From contig NC_037668.1 in NCBI RefSeq assembly GCF_003255815.1, positions 84,451,539-84,515,538 of the forward strand: a stretch of DNA of 64,000 nt, read 5' to 3'. Under the pieces are notes generated by a model. That model ran no database searches, was not told where the DNA came from, and saw only the letters and a list, made by a program, of their open reading frames with translations. Below are positions 12,115-24,400 of this stretch, piece by piece; the stretch's first letter is position 1; every line of letters begins with the position of its first letter. This DNA comes from Theropithecus gelada (Eukaryota > Chordata > Mammalia > Primates > Cercopithecidae). Made by a program: the position numbers and the translations under genes.

Positions 12115-12265
12115 AGAGTTTTGGAGTTAGACAGAACTGGGTTAATGATCTCGACTCTGCTCCCTACTACTTAAGTTATTTCACGTCTCCAAAACGCCCT
12201 TTCTCATCTGTTTAATGGGAAGAATGAAATCTAACTTTAGCATGGTTGGGATTATATAAAAATTA
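12115..12265 (+). repeat. MIR SINE relic
   Basis: Sense MIR: 'tggagttagacagaactggg', 'tctgctccctactacttaag', 'ccctttctcatctgtttaat'. It is followed at 12272-12400 by a (CATT)n-AACAAATATTTATTGAG type ancient repeat. Confidence 0.7.
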
Positions 12266-12500
12266 AAGCATCCATTCATTCATTCATTCAACAAATATTT
12301 ATTGAGTCTTAACTACATATATTAAGTTACAAGGAATACAAAGATGACCCAGACCCTGCCCTCAAGAAGCTTACAATCCAGTAGGGGAAGACACATATCA
12401 TCAAAATCAGTTGAGAAGAAAGTCAAGGCAATAGCACTGAGTAATGTCAGCATAGAGTCCGGGGCACACTGAGGACACTCAATGAATGTTAAAAAGAGAA

Positions 12501-12563
12501 GGGAAGAAAGCCTCACAGAGAAGGCAGGGGAAGAAAGCCTCACAGAGAAGGCAAGGGAAGAAA
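12501..12563. repeat. 27-bp tandem repeat, about 2.3 copies
   Basis: Unit 1 (12501-12527) and unit 2 (12528-12554) both read GGGAAGAAAGCCTCACAGAG followed by AAGGCA and a final G or A. A third partial unit follows. 26 of 27 bases match between units. The 27-bp length keeps the reading frame, which explains the repeated AFSVRLSS-type peptide in the chance frames here. Confidence 0.9.
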
Positions 12564-13312
12564 ATCTGGTCAGTCCTTTGCCCACTTTTAAACTGAGAAC
12601 AGTCCAAATACTTTTTCCTCTTTCTTTGCCTATGGCTTGGGGAGGGTTTCCAGTTCTGATTATGTGGATGAAGACCACAAACAGACAAGAAGTTGGAGCT
12701 GAATATGTTCTGTTTATTTTCTTGAAAGGCATGGAAATGGCATTTACAAAACCCAATGGTTTTTGTTTTGTTTTTTGTCTCCCCTATAAACTTGTGGTAT
12801 TATTGAGGGTGATGCCAGTCAAATCTTGATTTTGATCCAGGAAGAGAGAGTAACCACAGATTTCCTTCAGTTGATGGGAAAAGCATAAACATCCCCCCAA
12901 CTAGGCAACTAGTCCTTAAGAGATATAACACTGTGCCTTGCCCTTCCAGGACACAGAGAAGAGGCTGTTCTTCTCCAACGATCTTTATTTCCAATACCGT
13001 CACCATCTTTATTACCAATCACTATAGTCCCTTATCACTTCACTTCGAGAAATTTCCCAGTGCTAGACGCTGGAATTCTGGAAGTGAATACATCATAGTA
13101 CCTGCCCTGGAGGAGTTCACAGTGTTGTAAGACAGTCAAAAAAGCAAGAAAACTGAATTATTTCTAGTGTGATGACTGACATATGCATAGAGTACAAAGG
13201 ACACAAAGACCATTTTACTAGAGTCTTTCAAGGTGTCCAACAGAGGGTGGGAGACTTCAGTTAACTCTTATATAGTAGGAGGGGTTTCTAGAGTCCACAG
13301 GCTAAGTACAAT

Positions 13313-13330
13313 CACACACACACACACACA
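13313..13330. repeat. (CA)n microsatellite
   Basis: Short uninterrupted CA run of about nine units followed by A-rich sequence. Confidence 0.9.
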
Positions 13331-13474
13331 AAAATCAGTGCAGTTTAGGGATTTCAATACTGCCAGTTACAAAACTGATGGTATTAAACAAATACAATTT
13401 TAAAGTTTGCTATAGAGCTAGAAGAGATGAAGGGAATGAAGGAAAGAAAGGGGAAAACAGCACAGAGAATAATA

Positions 13475-13790
13475 ATAGGTAACATTTACTAAACAGTTAT
13501 TATGTGCCCAAACTGTCTTGAGGGTCCCCACATAAACTATTGTAGACTGACAGACCTGGCTGCCTATCATGGTCTAGGCATTGACTGGGCCAATGAAATG
13601 AAAGAGGCTAAGTTCCAACCTTCAAGTGGTCCAAAGGCTAATAGGATAAACAGTCATAAAAACTAATACATTAAGCCACCCTAAGGTTCAAAGAGATTAA
13701 AGTGACTTACCAGTCACTCTGCAAGTAAGTTATGGAGCTGAACAGGTTTCAAATGATCTGACTCTTGATTTTGGGTGCTTTCTATAAAGT
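13475..13790 (-). repeat. MIR relics
   Basis: 'taacatttactaaacagtta...atgtgcccaaactgtc' and then 'aaagagattaaagtgactta...tctgactcttgatttt' resemble antisense MIR pieces split by unrelated sequence. Confidence 0.5.
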
Positions 13791-14820
13791 GAGTCACTCT
13801 TCAGAGAAGGAAGCACCTATAAGTATTAGTAAATTAACTGAAGCTCAGCAAATCTCATGGCCTCTCATGAAAAAGGCACTGTTCAGAACAATCAAGGGAA
13901 TGGCACTGGCTCAAGTTCACTGAACTTTCACTGTGTATCACACATGTGTTAGGTAACTAATTTCATCAAACTCTGAAGGCAATAGCCTGGAATTTAAATT
14001 TATTTGTAATAAAAGGTGCATTACAAAATTTTTGCAAAGCATGACCAAAAATAAAAAACAAAACAAAAATATCTAGTGAGTGCAGACCGAGACCCAGACT
14101 CAAGCATTTCTCCTTCCTTTAATCAAGGATCAATTAACTTCTTATACCTCTGGGGATTTCTTGGGATGTGTAGGTTGCAGAGGAGGTGAAATACGAACTC
14201 ACTGACAAACACTTAGTGGGCATAAAATCAAAGCATGAAGAAAGGCCCCTGTGTTGGGTTCAGGCCTTTGAAACTTCTCTGGCTTTGAAAAACTAACACT
14301 GGGGCAGGTTGGGTGGTTTGGGGGTGGAGTGTAAAAAAACACAGACTAAGTTTTGAGGCCCACCCATTGATAAACTCATGTGGGAAGCGTTACCCAAGTG
14401 ACCTGGCCCCAAAGCCCTGCTCCCTGCAGCCACAGTTCACCTTTGCACAAAATTAAACACAGCCTCCTTCTCACAAAGTGCTTTTCAGAAAGCCCTTGGT
14501 GAGGCTAAGAAGAGAATGAGGGGAAGAGTGAGGAAGGAATCTTTGCATTTTTGCCTGATCAAAATCAGAGCACCAGGAAGGCACTTTCATGTCTCCTACA
14601 TACCAAGTCCTTCATGTCCTTTTCCAGAGTTGTTCAATTTTCCACTCGAAACAATCTATAGTCATTATAAAATACATGAAGTCCAGGATCTGCGAGAATA
14701 ATAATTAAACTAACATCTGCAGAAAGCCTACACGTCTACCCACAAAATAATACTGGTTGCACAAAAGTAGGCATCTGGTATAGCATAATTACTCAAATCG
14801 GGCAGCTATTAGAACTCTGT

Positions 14821-15121
14821 GACAAGGCCAGCTGCGGTGGCTCATTTCTGTAATCCTAGCCCTTTGGGAGGCTGAGGCAGTTGCATTGCTTGAGCTCATA
14901 AGTTCGAGACCAGCCTTGGCAACATGATGAAACTCCGTCTCTACCAAAAATACAAAACTTAGCTGAGTGTGGTGGTACCTGCCTGTAGTCCCAGCTACTC
15001 AGGAAGTAAGAGGATAACCTAAGCCCAGAAGGCGGAGGTTGCAGTAAGCCAAGATCATGCCACTGCACTCCAGCCTGAGTGACAGAGCCAGACCTTGTCT
15101 CAAAAAAAAAAAAAAAAAAAA
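14821..15121 (+). mobile_element. Alu, full length, sense
   Basis: Runs from 'ggccagctgcggtggctcat' to an A20 tail, flanked by a perfect 10-bp target duplication AGAACTCTGT at 14811-14820 and 15122-15131. Many CpG and other changes suggest AluJ/S age. Confidence 0.96.
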
Positions 15122-15154
15122 AGAACTCTGTACATCTTACTTACAGTATAGAGT

Positions 15155-15475
15155 TATGAGTAGGCACTGTTCTACCCATCTTACAAATGGAAAAACTGAG
15201 GATCAGAAATGTTCATCAGTCCACCTAAAAGGCAGAGCTAGCAATGGTCCCAATTTGGACCAGCTATTCAAAATATAGACTGGAGACCCTGGACCTTGAA
15301 GGAGTTTAGAGTTGAGGAATTAATTAACTTAATATCCACAATAGCTATGAAATGTTGTGGGTTATTATTTTCATTTATACTCAACAGAAAACTGAGGCCA
15401 GAAGTTTCGTAACTGGTACAAGGTCCCCAAGTGAGTAAATTGGTCACTGGGTTTCGAACCCACATCTGTCTGTCT
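15155..15475 (-). repeat. two MIR relics
   Basis: 15160-15260 ('catcttacaaatggaaaaac', 'gaggatcagaaatg') and 15310-15475 ('ttattattttcatttatact', 'gggtttcgaacccacatctg') both look like antisense MIR. Confidence 0.6.
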
Positions 15476-16569
15476 TTTGGCTCATATTTTCTTACTCTAT
15501 GACCTGACCCTCCCTTTCTTTATAAACATATTCCCTGTTAAAATATCACTCACTGATTTTTTTAAATCACTTAAGGCCAGAATGGTCAACACAACTATTA
15601 CTTAGAGGTTCAAAATACAAATATTTACATTGCTTGTAAGTGACAGGGCTTCTTTTTAAAGTAATTAATTGCTACTGGTCTTAGAAGTGTGCAGACTTTC
15701 TTTGGTTTACGATATTTGTCCAGATTTTTAGACTGGACACAATCCAGATGAGACAAAACTAAGTTTACTATGAAGGCATTTTTCTACCTTTGAAACAGGC
15801 TGCCATGAAAAACACTTGCTGTTGGCTGGTGTGAACACGCAATATTCTGGGTCTGGAGGTCTTCCTTGGCAACTGCTCATTCTTCAGTACTGGAAAGTTC
15901 AGGCCCTTTCTCCACAAAAAGAAGACTGTTGGAACCAAAAGCAACTACGTGGTAGAAATGAAGAAACCAGTGGCAGATCTAGTCCTAGTGCTCGGGTTTC
16001 CTGACCCCAAATCAAGGTCTTTAGTCCAACTCAACACACAAGTATGGCTCTTTCCTAAGTACTGGGTACTGTGTTAGGTGCTGGGGAAAACAAAGGTGAG
16101 TAAAATACTGCAGTCCTTTTGAGTTCCCTGCCTTCTGAAAGTCTCAGCTTCCATGACAAAGAGAAACCTGTTTTAGTTTAACCATGGGTGTTGAAAAGAA
16201 CTTTGGATGTCCTTTCTTATTTGAAAGTGCTTACAGTGAAAACATTTTGTTTGTAAAAATAATTAACATCAGCCTCCTTAAAACCCCCAGCTCTGGCTGT
16301 TTTGGCCCTTTCAGTTGGATTTTTAAAGGGTTGCTACATTCATCTGCAAATAAAACAAACTGACCAGCAACTCATGGTTCATATCTTTAACTGAAAGAGC
16401 TCCAAACCTCTTTTTGTCATCATTATATATTTCACAAATGAGGTGCTTTATTTCTAGTGAAACACAACTACCAGAGCAAACAGGACTCATAATCCTTTTA
16501 TCCCAGGTAAAGCTGAGTCACTTCCCAAGACCTCCTTCTTTTTGATCCCTCTTTAAATAAGGATGACAG

Positions 16570-16760
16570 TAAGTATCTATTTATTGGGCACCTACTATGT
16601 GCCAGGAGCTTTGGATACATCAATTAATTCTCAAAACAATTTTCTAAATTAATTATTAGGATATAGACAAAAGATCGAGGGTCAGAGAGATTGTAATTTG
16701 TTTCAGTATCCACTCTGAGGAGAAGAGGCATAAACAAGATATGTAATAGAACAGTCTGGC
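16570..16760 (-). repeat. MIR SINE relic
   Basis: 'tattgggcacctactatgtg', 'caggagctttggatacatca', 'gaggcataaacaagatatg' resembles an antisense MIR-type repeat. Confidence 0.55.
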
Positions 16761-18064
16761 TCTAGAATTCATTCAGAGATGGGACCAGTTAGCCTTTATT
16801 GCTAAGTACACATGAACTATGTCTATGCACATATTAGCAACCTAGAAAGTCAGCTACGAAACTCTTGAAAGTGTATGTTGGCCTTGGACAAGGGCAGAAA
16901 CCAAGGCTCCTCTTTAGATGTTAAGATAGAACCATACAGATCCAGCCACTCTCTCTCTGCCTCATAAGCTTCCCTTATGACCCAAAGGTGTTCATTTGCA
17001 ACATGGCTGCCCAGAGTTAAGACACAGCAATAGTTCCATCCATGCAAAGTATTTCTGAGTTCTTACATAAACCATCACATTTGATCTTCCTAACAACTCC
17101 ATGAAGTAATGTCTTTAACATCTGAATTAAAACAACTCCTATTTATCCTTCAAGACTTAAATATCTCACCCACAAAGGATTTACTTAGCCATGTAACCCA
17201 CTCTAACAGCATTAATTGCTTCTTTATTTTTTCCAATTTAATCATGATCTTTGGAGTCAGGCAGACAAGATTTCATATTCCATTCCTATCAACTGACATG
17301 CTTGCGGTATGACCTTAACTCTGTGAACTTTATTTTTATCACTGTACAATAAGACTTGGCACATTAATTCCCAATGTAAAGAGTTGATTAGGAGGACTAA
17401 GATGTAGTTTATAAAATATGTTAGTTCTTGCTCTTATATGTGACAGGGAGTCACCAAAAGCTTTTACATGCGGGTAAAATGTGACCAGATTTCTGTCTGA
17501 AACTCATGCAAGTAGCCATGAGTCCACCAGCCACTTCCCATACGCAATCTAATCTCCAGGGAAAAGCATGCTCATGAAGTCCTATAATTCCAGGGACTTC
17601 TTGGGATTGGGTAGACAAATGGGGCTTCAACAGTGGTTAGCAAGAGCCAGCACCCTGACATAGGGAAGAAATATCACAGTGGGAACCCTGCCATATATTC
17701 TCAAAAGATCACATGAGGCTGTATGGGAGGCAAGTCTATAATAAGGTTGAGAAAAATACATTTATTTTTATTTTTCCAGCAGTTAAACCTTCATTCTTCA
17801 GCATGTGCACTCCCACCCAAGCCATGCTACCCAGATGTACACAAAACACCCCGTCCACGTGGCAGAATAAACAACCTGTGGATTGGCAGGACATCGGACA
17901 CCAGGGATAGCCAAAGTCCGAGATAGTCAAAAGGCAAGACTGGAGCCAGACGCAGTGCCAAAAGCGAAGAGGTGAGCATTTTGGGAGGCCTTGCAAGAAC
18001 AAAATCACCCTGGTGAGCAATCCACGGGCACTCCAGGTACACCACCGAGCTACATGGCCCATGA

Positions 18065-18260
18065 TCTAGGTCAAAGGTCACAAGCTGGCAGCCCACGGAC
18101 AAATCTGGCCTGTAGAGATGTTCCGTTTGTTCCCACCCAGGGTTTAAAATGTTTTAAATTAGTTGTTAACATTTAATAACAGGCAGATAACATCCAGATT
18201 CCCAGCTTCTTAAACCAGCTCTAAAGTGTGTGGTAATGCAGGCAGTAGTAACAGCGGCTG
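18065..18260. repeat. possible ancient DNA-transposon relic
   Basis: 'aagctggcagcccacggac', 'aaatctggcctgtagagatg', 'aaattagttgttaacattta' and 'cagattcccagcttctt' resemble a widespread old mammalian hAT-like repeat. I cannot name the subfamily with confidence. Confidence 0.3.
18068..18080 (+). promoter_or_regulatory. perfect DR1 nuclear-receptor motif
   Basis: AGGTCAAAGGTCA is two perfect hexamers spaced by one base. This is the consensus for PPAR/RXR, HNF4 and COUP-TF dimers. It lies 32 kb into PLPP3 intron 1, counted from exon 1. Whether it is occupied cannot be told from sequence. Confidence 0.45.
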
Positions 18261-19244
18261 CCTTCCTGCATGCAACATATACATATCCTCCAGGAGCCAC
18301 CCACTCCTCACTGTCTCCCTGACACGCAGGCTGCCTGTGGGTTGCCATTCTCATTGAGCTTGCGCTGTCAATTTTCTTATACCTGGTCTACTTTAGTCAT
18401 TCATGTTTAATTGCCTGGCTTTGTAAACATTTGACTTTATCCTTGCTGTAGAGAGTAAGAGTCCTTGGTTAATGACTCTTGGATAAACCTATGAAAACAG
18501 AAATAACTCTTGATTCCGTACCATCTCCCATAGTAAGTAATGGCCACATTAGACATGTGTATATATGTGTGTATGGTTATACGTGTGTATGGATTTATGT
18601 GTATGTCTTAATCTTAACCAAGACTGAGCCTCCTATCTATGTTTTCAATTATAAACCCAAAGACCATGTCAAGTCAGGGCAAGGCAGTTCATTTTTGCAT
18701 TTTAGTTATGGGGAAACCGAGGCTTAGAAGCTAAGTAACTTGCCGAAGGTCATACAGTAAAATGAACAGGCATTTGAAACAAAGTCTTGCTGAACTAGAA
18801 AGCCCTTAGCAAGTTGACTCCATGAGGCTGGTGGTTAGGTCAAAATGAACACCTACCTTACTGGTCAGGTAAACAGCTTATCTTAATAAATTGCATGGTT
18901 ACCCTTCAGAAGATACAGTGGACCCAACTTATAGCTCTCTATGTGATACTAAATGGGACTATCAGAGAGTTGTGTTTTTAAAAGCAATAGCTATCTAAAA
19001 TCAAAACAAAAACAATCTTCTGATAGAAGCCCACTAATTCTAAAGAATAAAAAATAAAAGCAAGGTGAGAAGGGTGTTAAAAATTAAAGCCCATCCGATA
19101 TTTGTTGGCATCATAAATCTTACTAAAATGGAGCTAGGCACATATCAGTAATATCCTGATGAAAGTTTACAACTGTAAGAGATCTTAATGTCATTTATTT
19201 TCATTTAATAGCTGGGAAGGTTGAGGGCTCCCACTGTCTAACAT

Positions 19245-19390
19245 TGTAATTATTCCTGTCCCATAGATCTCCTGCACTAGCTAAGATCCTCAGAAAAGGG
19301 TTTATGTTATTCATCTCTGTGTCCCTGAAACAAGGAAAGATTCCTGGCATATAGTGAGAGTTCAACAAATGTGTATTGAATAAATGTATA
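19245..19390 (+). repeat. L2 3' end
   Basis: 'tcatctctgtgtccctgaaa', 'attcctggcatatagtgaga', 'gttcaacaaatgtgtattga' is the typical L2 tail. Confidence 0.65.
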
Positions 19391-19904
19391 GGAAACAAAC
19401 CAAAATCTGGAAGACCTGGCTCCCTACCAAATACACTCTAGGACTTGTGGATCGTTTTCTCCCTACTTTCTAAATTTTAACCTAATGTCTCCCACATCCC
19501 AAATCCTGTTTTTTAATGCAATCCCCCAAAACAGCACAACATCCCATACCCTAATAAAGAGTAGACAATTCCATGAGGAATTATTTACAGGGAACCTAAC
19601 CAGCTTCAAGTCTCAGATGGGTGGTTAGGCCGGATGGCTAAGAATAAGACACTTACCTTCAGTTTCCAGCCTTTTCCACATAATGATAATATTAGAAAAT
19701 ACTCTACAGGACACTCCTAGGCAAGCTGAGCAGACTGCTGCTCAGTGATTCAGCTGCCATGCCCTACCCGGCCCAGCTGCCCAAGGGCGAAGGGATCCAT
19801 TCCAGCACACCCCTACCCCATTTGCTGGGATCCTCTTGGGAATTTCTGCCCTAAAGAAAGCTCCAAGTAAGGAAGAGCAAAGATCTCAAGAAAGCAACTC
19901 AGCC

Positions 19905-20055
19905 CTGGGTTTGAAAACCAGTTTTGCCACTGACGCTCTATGTGATCTTCAGCAAATTGCCTCATTTCTCTGAGCCTCAACTATAAAAAGAGGATGCCAA
20001 TATCCACTTTGAAAAGCTGTGAGGATGAAATATCAGAAGGCAGGTAAATTTAACA
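19905..20055 (+). repeat. MIR SINE relic
   Basis: Sense MIR: 'ggtttgaaaaccagttttgc', 'gtgatcttcagcaaattgcc', 'tctctgagcctcaactataa'. Confidence 0.7.
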
Positions 20056-20860
20056 AAGATTAGTTCTCTTCCTTCCCGGTCCTGAAAATCTACTATCAAG
20101 CTGTTTACATGATGCCAATCAACTGGCTTGACTGGTTTCCCCACTAAGGTGGTTGGGGTAACCTGGACAGGGCTATGTCAGCTCAGACGAGGACTGTCAC
20201 TTGCACTGAGCAAGACTGGAGCCGTTCCAGGGTGCTGTGGATAGGACAACCCTCACCCTGGGAGCACACTCCCCATTCCCGGTCCTGTCAATGTTCCTTT
20301 TGTAAAACACAGAAACTTTCTTCAAATCTGACAGCTGCCACCTGCACAAATAATTCAGGGATGTAATTTTGTAACTGAATACAAACCTTGAAAGCTGAAA
20401 AGTTTGAAGTCCAAACTAATCCCTTTGACCTTCTGCCTAAACACTCACTAATCACTTTTTAATTTGTAGTTGATTTCCTCTCTATGTGCTGTCCTTACAG
20501 GCTACATTTTCATTTTAGAAGTATCCAGGGAGTAAATGGCATTACAAAATACCCAACTGAAGTACAACTCAGACTTCTTTTCCCAGAGATCTAAGGCTTC
20601 TCCACGGCCCACTGAGTTTTCCAAATGGCAATGGGTGGCAGGAAAATGAGGGAGAAAATTCCTCCTTTGAAGGGGGAAACTCCTCACTGGGAGAATTATG
20701 AGCTACAGAAGTTAATAAGATGTGGTCTCTGCCCCCCTAAAGATGCATGCTCTGGGAACAACCACCCACCAGCAATGCGACAAGAACTTCCACAGGGGCA
20801 TTACTAAAGTGAGAGCACTGAGGACGCCCTCAGCACATGACCAGCTGGCATGCAATACCT

Positions 20861-20988
20861 ATTTACTGACTAATCCAGTAAATGAATTTGAAATACTCCT
20901 TGTTGTCATTTGAATGCCATGTCATTTGCATGCCAATTGGTATAGCCAATTTAAGGCTATACCAAAAAAAAAAAAAAAAAAAAAAAAA
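20861..20988 (+). repeat. two short hairpins ending in an A25 tract
   Basis: Perfect inverted repeats ATTTACTG/CAGTAAAT (20861-20868, 20876-20883) and GGTATAGCC/GGCTATACC (20939-20947, 20955-20963). The second ends directly at an A25 run (20964-20988). A hairpin joined to a pure A tail suggests a retroposed small RNA. I recognise no parent, and no clear target duplication is present. Confidence 0.35.
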
Positions 20989-23900
20989 TCCAGAACTGAG
21001 AAGGTTTTCTTTCCAAGAAGCTGATAAAACTGCTGCTTTGTTCAGCTCTTCCAACCTTTAATGCTAAGGAAAAAAAATAGAAAAGTACTTTGAGGGAGCC
21101 CGTCTAGTTCCTTAAATAATAGATGCTGAAAAGATGCTTGCTAAAAAGGAAGCGAACTGGCAGTGAAAGATGTTAATGTTGTTAAATCCAGAAGAATTTT
21201 CTTACTTGGGGAAAAAAGGTGTCTATTTTAATCATCACTAGGATTGTTGTAAAATGAAACAAATTGAAATCCACTGGAGTCATCCTGCTCTGCGTGGCCG
21301 TTCTTTTTGCCTACTGGGTAATGGAAGCCTCAAGTGGTCCAAGCTGGATCAGGGAAAGTAAGTCAACACTAGTTATTGGTTCAATGAAGACATGTCTGAT
21401 ATCAGTAAGACTGCACAAGCAAGTCTGGGATTAAGTAATAACTTAATGTTATTACCACCATCAGTCTTAGCTCTGCCACCAACTACCAGTGTGATCACAG
21501 GATCACACTTCCTCGTCTGCTCCCTGGGGTTCATTTTCTTCATGTGCAAAATGAAAGGGGTGGTTTTCCCAGGTGTCTTGTGGACCTTTCTAATTTTAAG
21601 AATTTTCATCTTTATCTAAGGAGTGCAGAGTATTTTGTAAGCAAGAAGGTTTCATTTCCATGGCATCTTTACATGATGAAGGGCCTTCACCACCTACCTT
21701 TACCCCAGCTGGGGTAACTGAGGAGCACACAACTTTCTTTTACGTTTGTGAAGGCAGACTGGCTGAGCAGAGACCTCTGGACTTCAAAGATGCTCATTTA
21801 TAAAGAACAGCTCCAGAAAACACCCCAAAATCTGCAGACCTTCAGATAAAAATTGAACGAATGTTTGGCAGCTCTTGGCTCTGTCGAAGTAGTAGGCATC
21901 AGCAAAAATGGGTGGTGGCTTAGAGAGAGGTGGGGATTAACATTAGCTACCGCTAGACACTTTCCTGGTCACTTTATTGCTGCACCTCCCTTATCCTGCC
22001 CAATGATCCTTTCCGGGGAAGGAGTATGAGCTTGATTTTACAAAGACTGGAAATGAAGAACAGTGATAAAGCCACAGAGAAGTAGTCCAGAAAAGGACGC
22101 TGGGTCTGGCTGACTTTCCATGGAACTGTGAAGCCACCAGATATTCTATCTTTAGGTGCTTTTCACTGGCGCTAAGGAGGGGAGCCACTCACAAACTGGG
22201 CAGCTGCTTCCTGTAAACAGAAATCCAGGTACTCTGGGACCATCCTCAGTTGCTCCTGCAGCGCTGCCCCTTCCCCCACCAGAATGGGAATAACAAAATG
22301 TAAGGCATTCGGATACACTGGGAGAACTGGCTACAGTAAACAACTCCTAGGTGGTTTGCTATAGGAACCCTATTGTTCCAGAGGGAGGCTCTTTTGCCAG
22401 AACGCTCCAGGAAGCCACTGCTGGGTAATGCATTTTTCAGCTGTTGAGAGAAAAGGGTAGTTCCTGGGATGTTTCTTCAATGGTTCTGGAAGCCAGGCCC
22501 TTAATCCTTGCAAAGCAGCAAGGAGCCAGCTTCTCTCAGAGGGACAGAATGTCTAGAGTCCCTCTTCCAAATCAAAACATCAAAACTCCCCAGCTTCCCC
22601 TTTACAACCTCTCAAAATGTGTGAATCAGGCAGAGGGGAGGAAGAGGGTTGCGAAGCCCAAGGGGGGTTCAGGCCTTCTCTATGCCCCTCCTTCCCTCAT
22701 AACCCTGCCCACCTGACCCCTCTATTGCAGTAAATTACAAAGCCCCCACTGTTCTCTCTGCCCATCCTCCTCCTCCCACCCACCCCCACACATACACTTT
22801 TTTAAACGGCGAAATGCCAAATAACATTATTCCCCTTCACCATGGTATTGCCATGAGAGCTGCCTGGTATGTTTGCCTGAGAAATGGAAGGTTTTCATGG
22901 AAATATCAGCTTCCACGACAGTTCCCCATTTGTAGAAGTGGCCTTGAAAAGAAGTGGAAGAATCCCCAACTGGAATCTAATTGAAAGGACAAGAGGGGAG
23001 AGCAAGGCCCCCGGAATTGTTCAAAGGCCTGAGGAATACTTGACTGTGGCTTTGGGAACCCATAGGCCTTTGCGTGCTCTGGCAAAGCCCTGCTCTTCAC
23101 CCTCCCTCCCTGTCCTACTGCACAATGTTGCACTCTGTCGTGGGTAGCCTCACCTCAAAATGGAAACTCTATAATATTAATGTGAGGGGGAGGAAAGCAT
23201 TTACAGTATATATATATATTATCCACAGATATACACAGGTATCCCTGTGCACAACGTGAACTGCAGAAAACCATTTCACAGCCCATATCAACCGAACACC
23301 AGAGAAATCAAAAATGGCTTTCCGGGTTTGGTGGTGGTGTGCAATTAGCAGACCTAGATACAAGTCCCTCCCTTCCACCTCTGCCAAGTCGTGGCGGTGT
23401 GACACTTGATTAGTGAATTCTCAGGACCTTAGTTTGCTTGTCTTCAAGACAGGTCCTGCAGTCTAGAAGGGCTGACATGAGGATGGCAGAAGAGATGGCG
23501 TGGTAAGCAGCCTGCCTCGGAACAGGTGCACAGGCATGTTTCCTCCTCCCCTTCCCACTCAAGGCACGAAGGGGAAGGAGAAGATGCCTGGGAATGGGAC
23601 AGGATCCGTGAGAAACAATCTCTCCTATCATACCCCAAGTACTGCTGAGAGCAAATGGCATATGTGAGCTCCTACTTGTCCATCAAGATGACAGAATGGG
23701 TCTTGGGGAATTAATTATTCAACAAACTTGCCCTTCACAAATCCTATCCAAAGAAATGGTTTGATGCCTTTCAGTGCACTGACTATACAAAATACTGAAA
23801 GACCAGTGCACTTCAAAAGCCTCACAAAACCCAGGCCGGGGTTTGGCAGGAGTTCCTCAGCCACTGGGTTTTTCTGTGTGTGGTTTATAATAACATGCAA

Positions 23901-24197
23901 ACCCGATGCCAAGTCCTAATCTATTAAGGGACTGCCAATTAGCAGAAGGCTTAGAGCTGCAGGTTTGAGAACTGGGGAGCAGGTCTAATTAGGCTTGCAA
24001 ATCATTTCTCTCCATAGCCCCTCGCATCTGACACAAGGTATTACTGGCTGACTGTTCCGGATATGTTCTTTCTATATTCCTATGCACACCGGTTTTTGTT
24101 TGTTTGTTTTAAGGTCCCAGACCTGAAGGTTAAGGCATATTTTCATGTCTGCCTCCTGAATGTAAAATTGGGGATCGAACAAGTTTATCCTCTGGAC

Positions 24198-24400
24198 AGT
24201 GATTTTCAGATTTAGCCATTCACCATCAGAGGCACTTATGAAAAAAAAAAAAAAAGAAAGAAAGAAAGATAGACAGATAGATTGATTCCAGGCCCTGCCC
24301 AGACCTACTTGACCAGAATTTCAGGGGAAGGGCATGAGAATTCTGATTTTTAATAAGACCTCCAAGTGACTTTATCCCAAGGTGATTTGGGAATCACTAC
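24198..24400 (+). mobile_element. MER5-like hAT DNA transposon relic with internal microsatellite
   Basis: Starts 'cagtgattttcagatttagc', contains 'ccaggccctgcccagaccta' and 'gggcatgagaattctgattt', and ends 'gatttgggaatcactactc', the MER5A layout with inverted ends. The middle is interrupted by an A15 (GAAA)n(GATA)n tract at about 24241-24283. Confidence 0.65.

Noticed and set aside
17736..18102. Overlapping 91-108-residue minus-strand frames
   Set aside because: Several frames are open at once and no protein family is recognised. Likely a local lack of stops.
24241..24283. A15(GAAA)n(GATA)n as an Alu tail
   Set aside because: No Alu body precedes it. The surrounding sequence is a MER5-like element on both sides, so it is an internal microsatellite.
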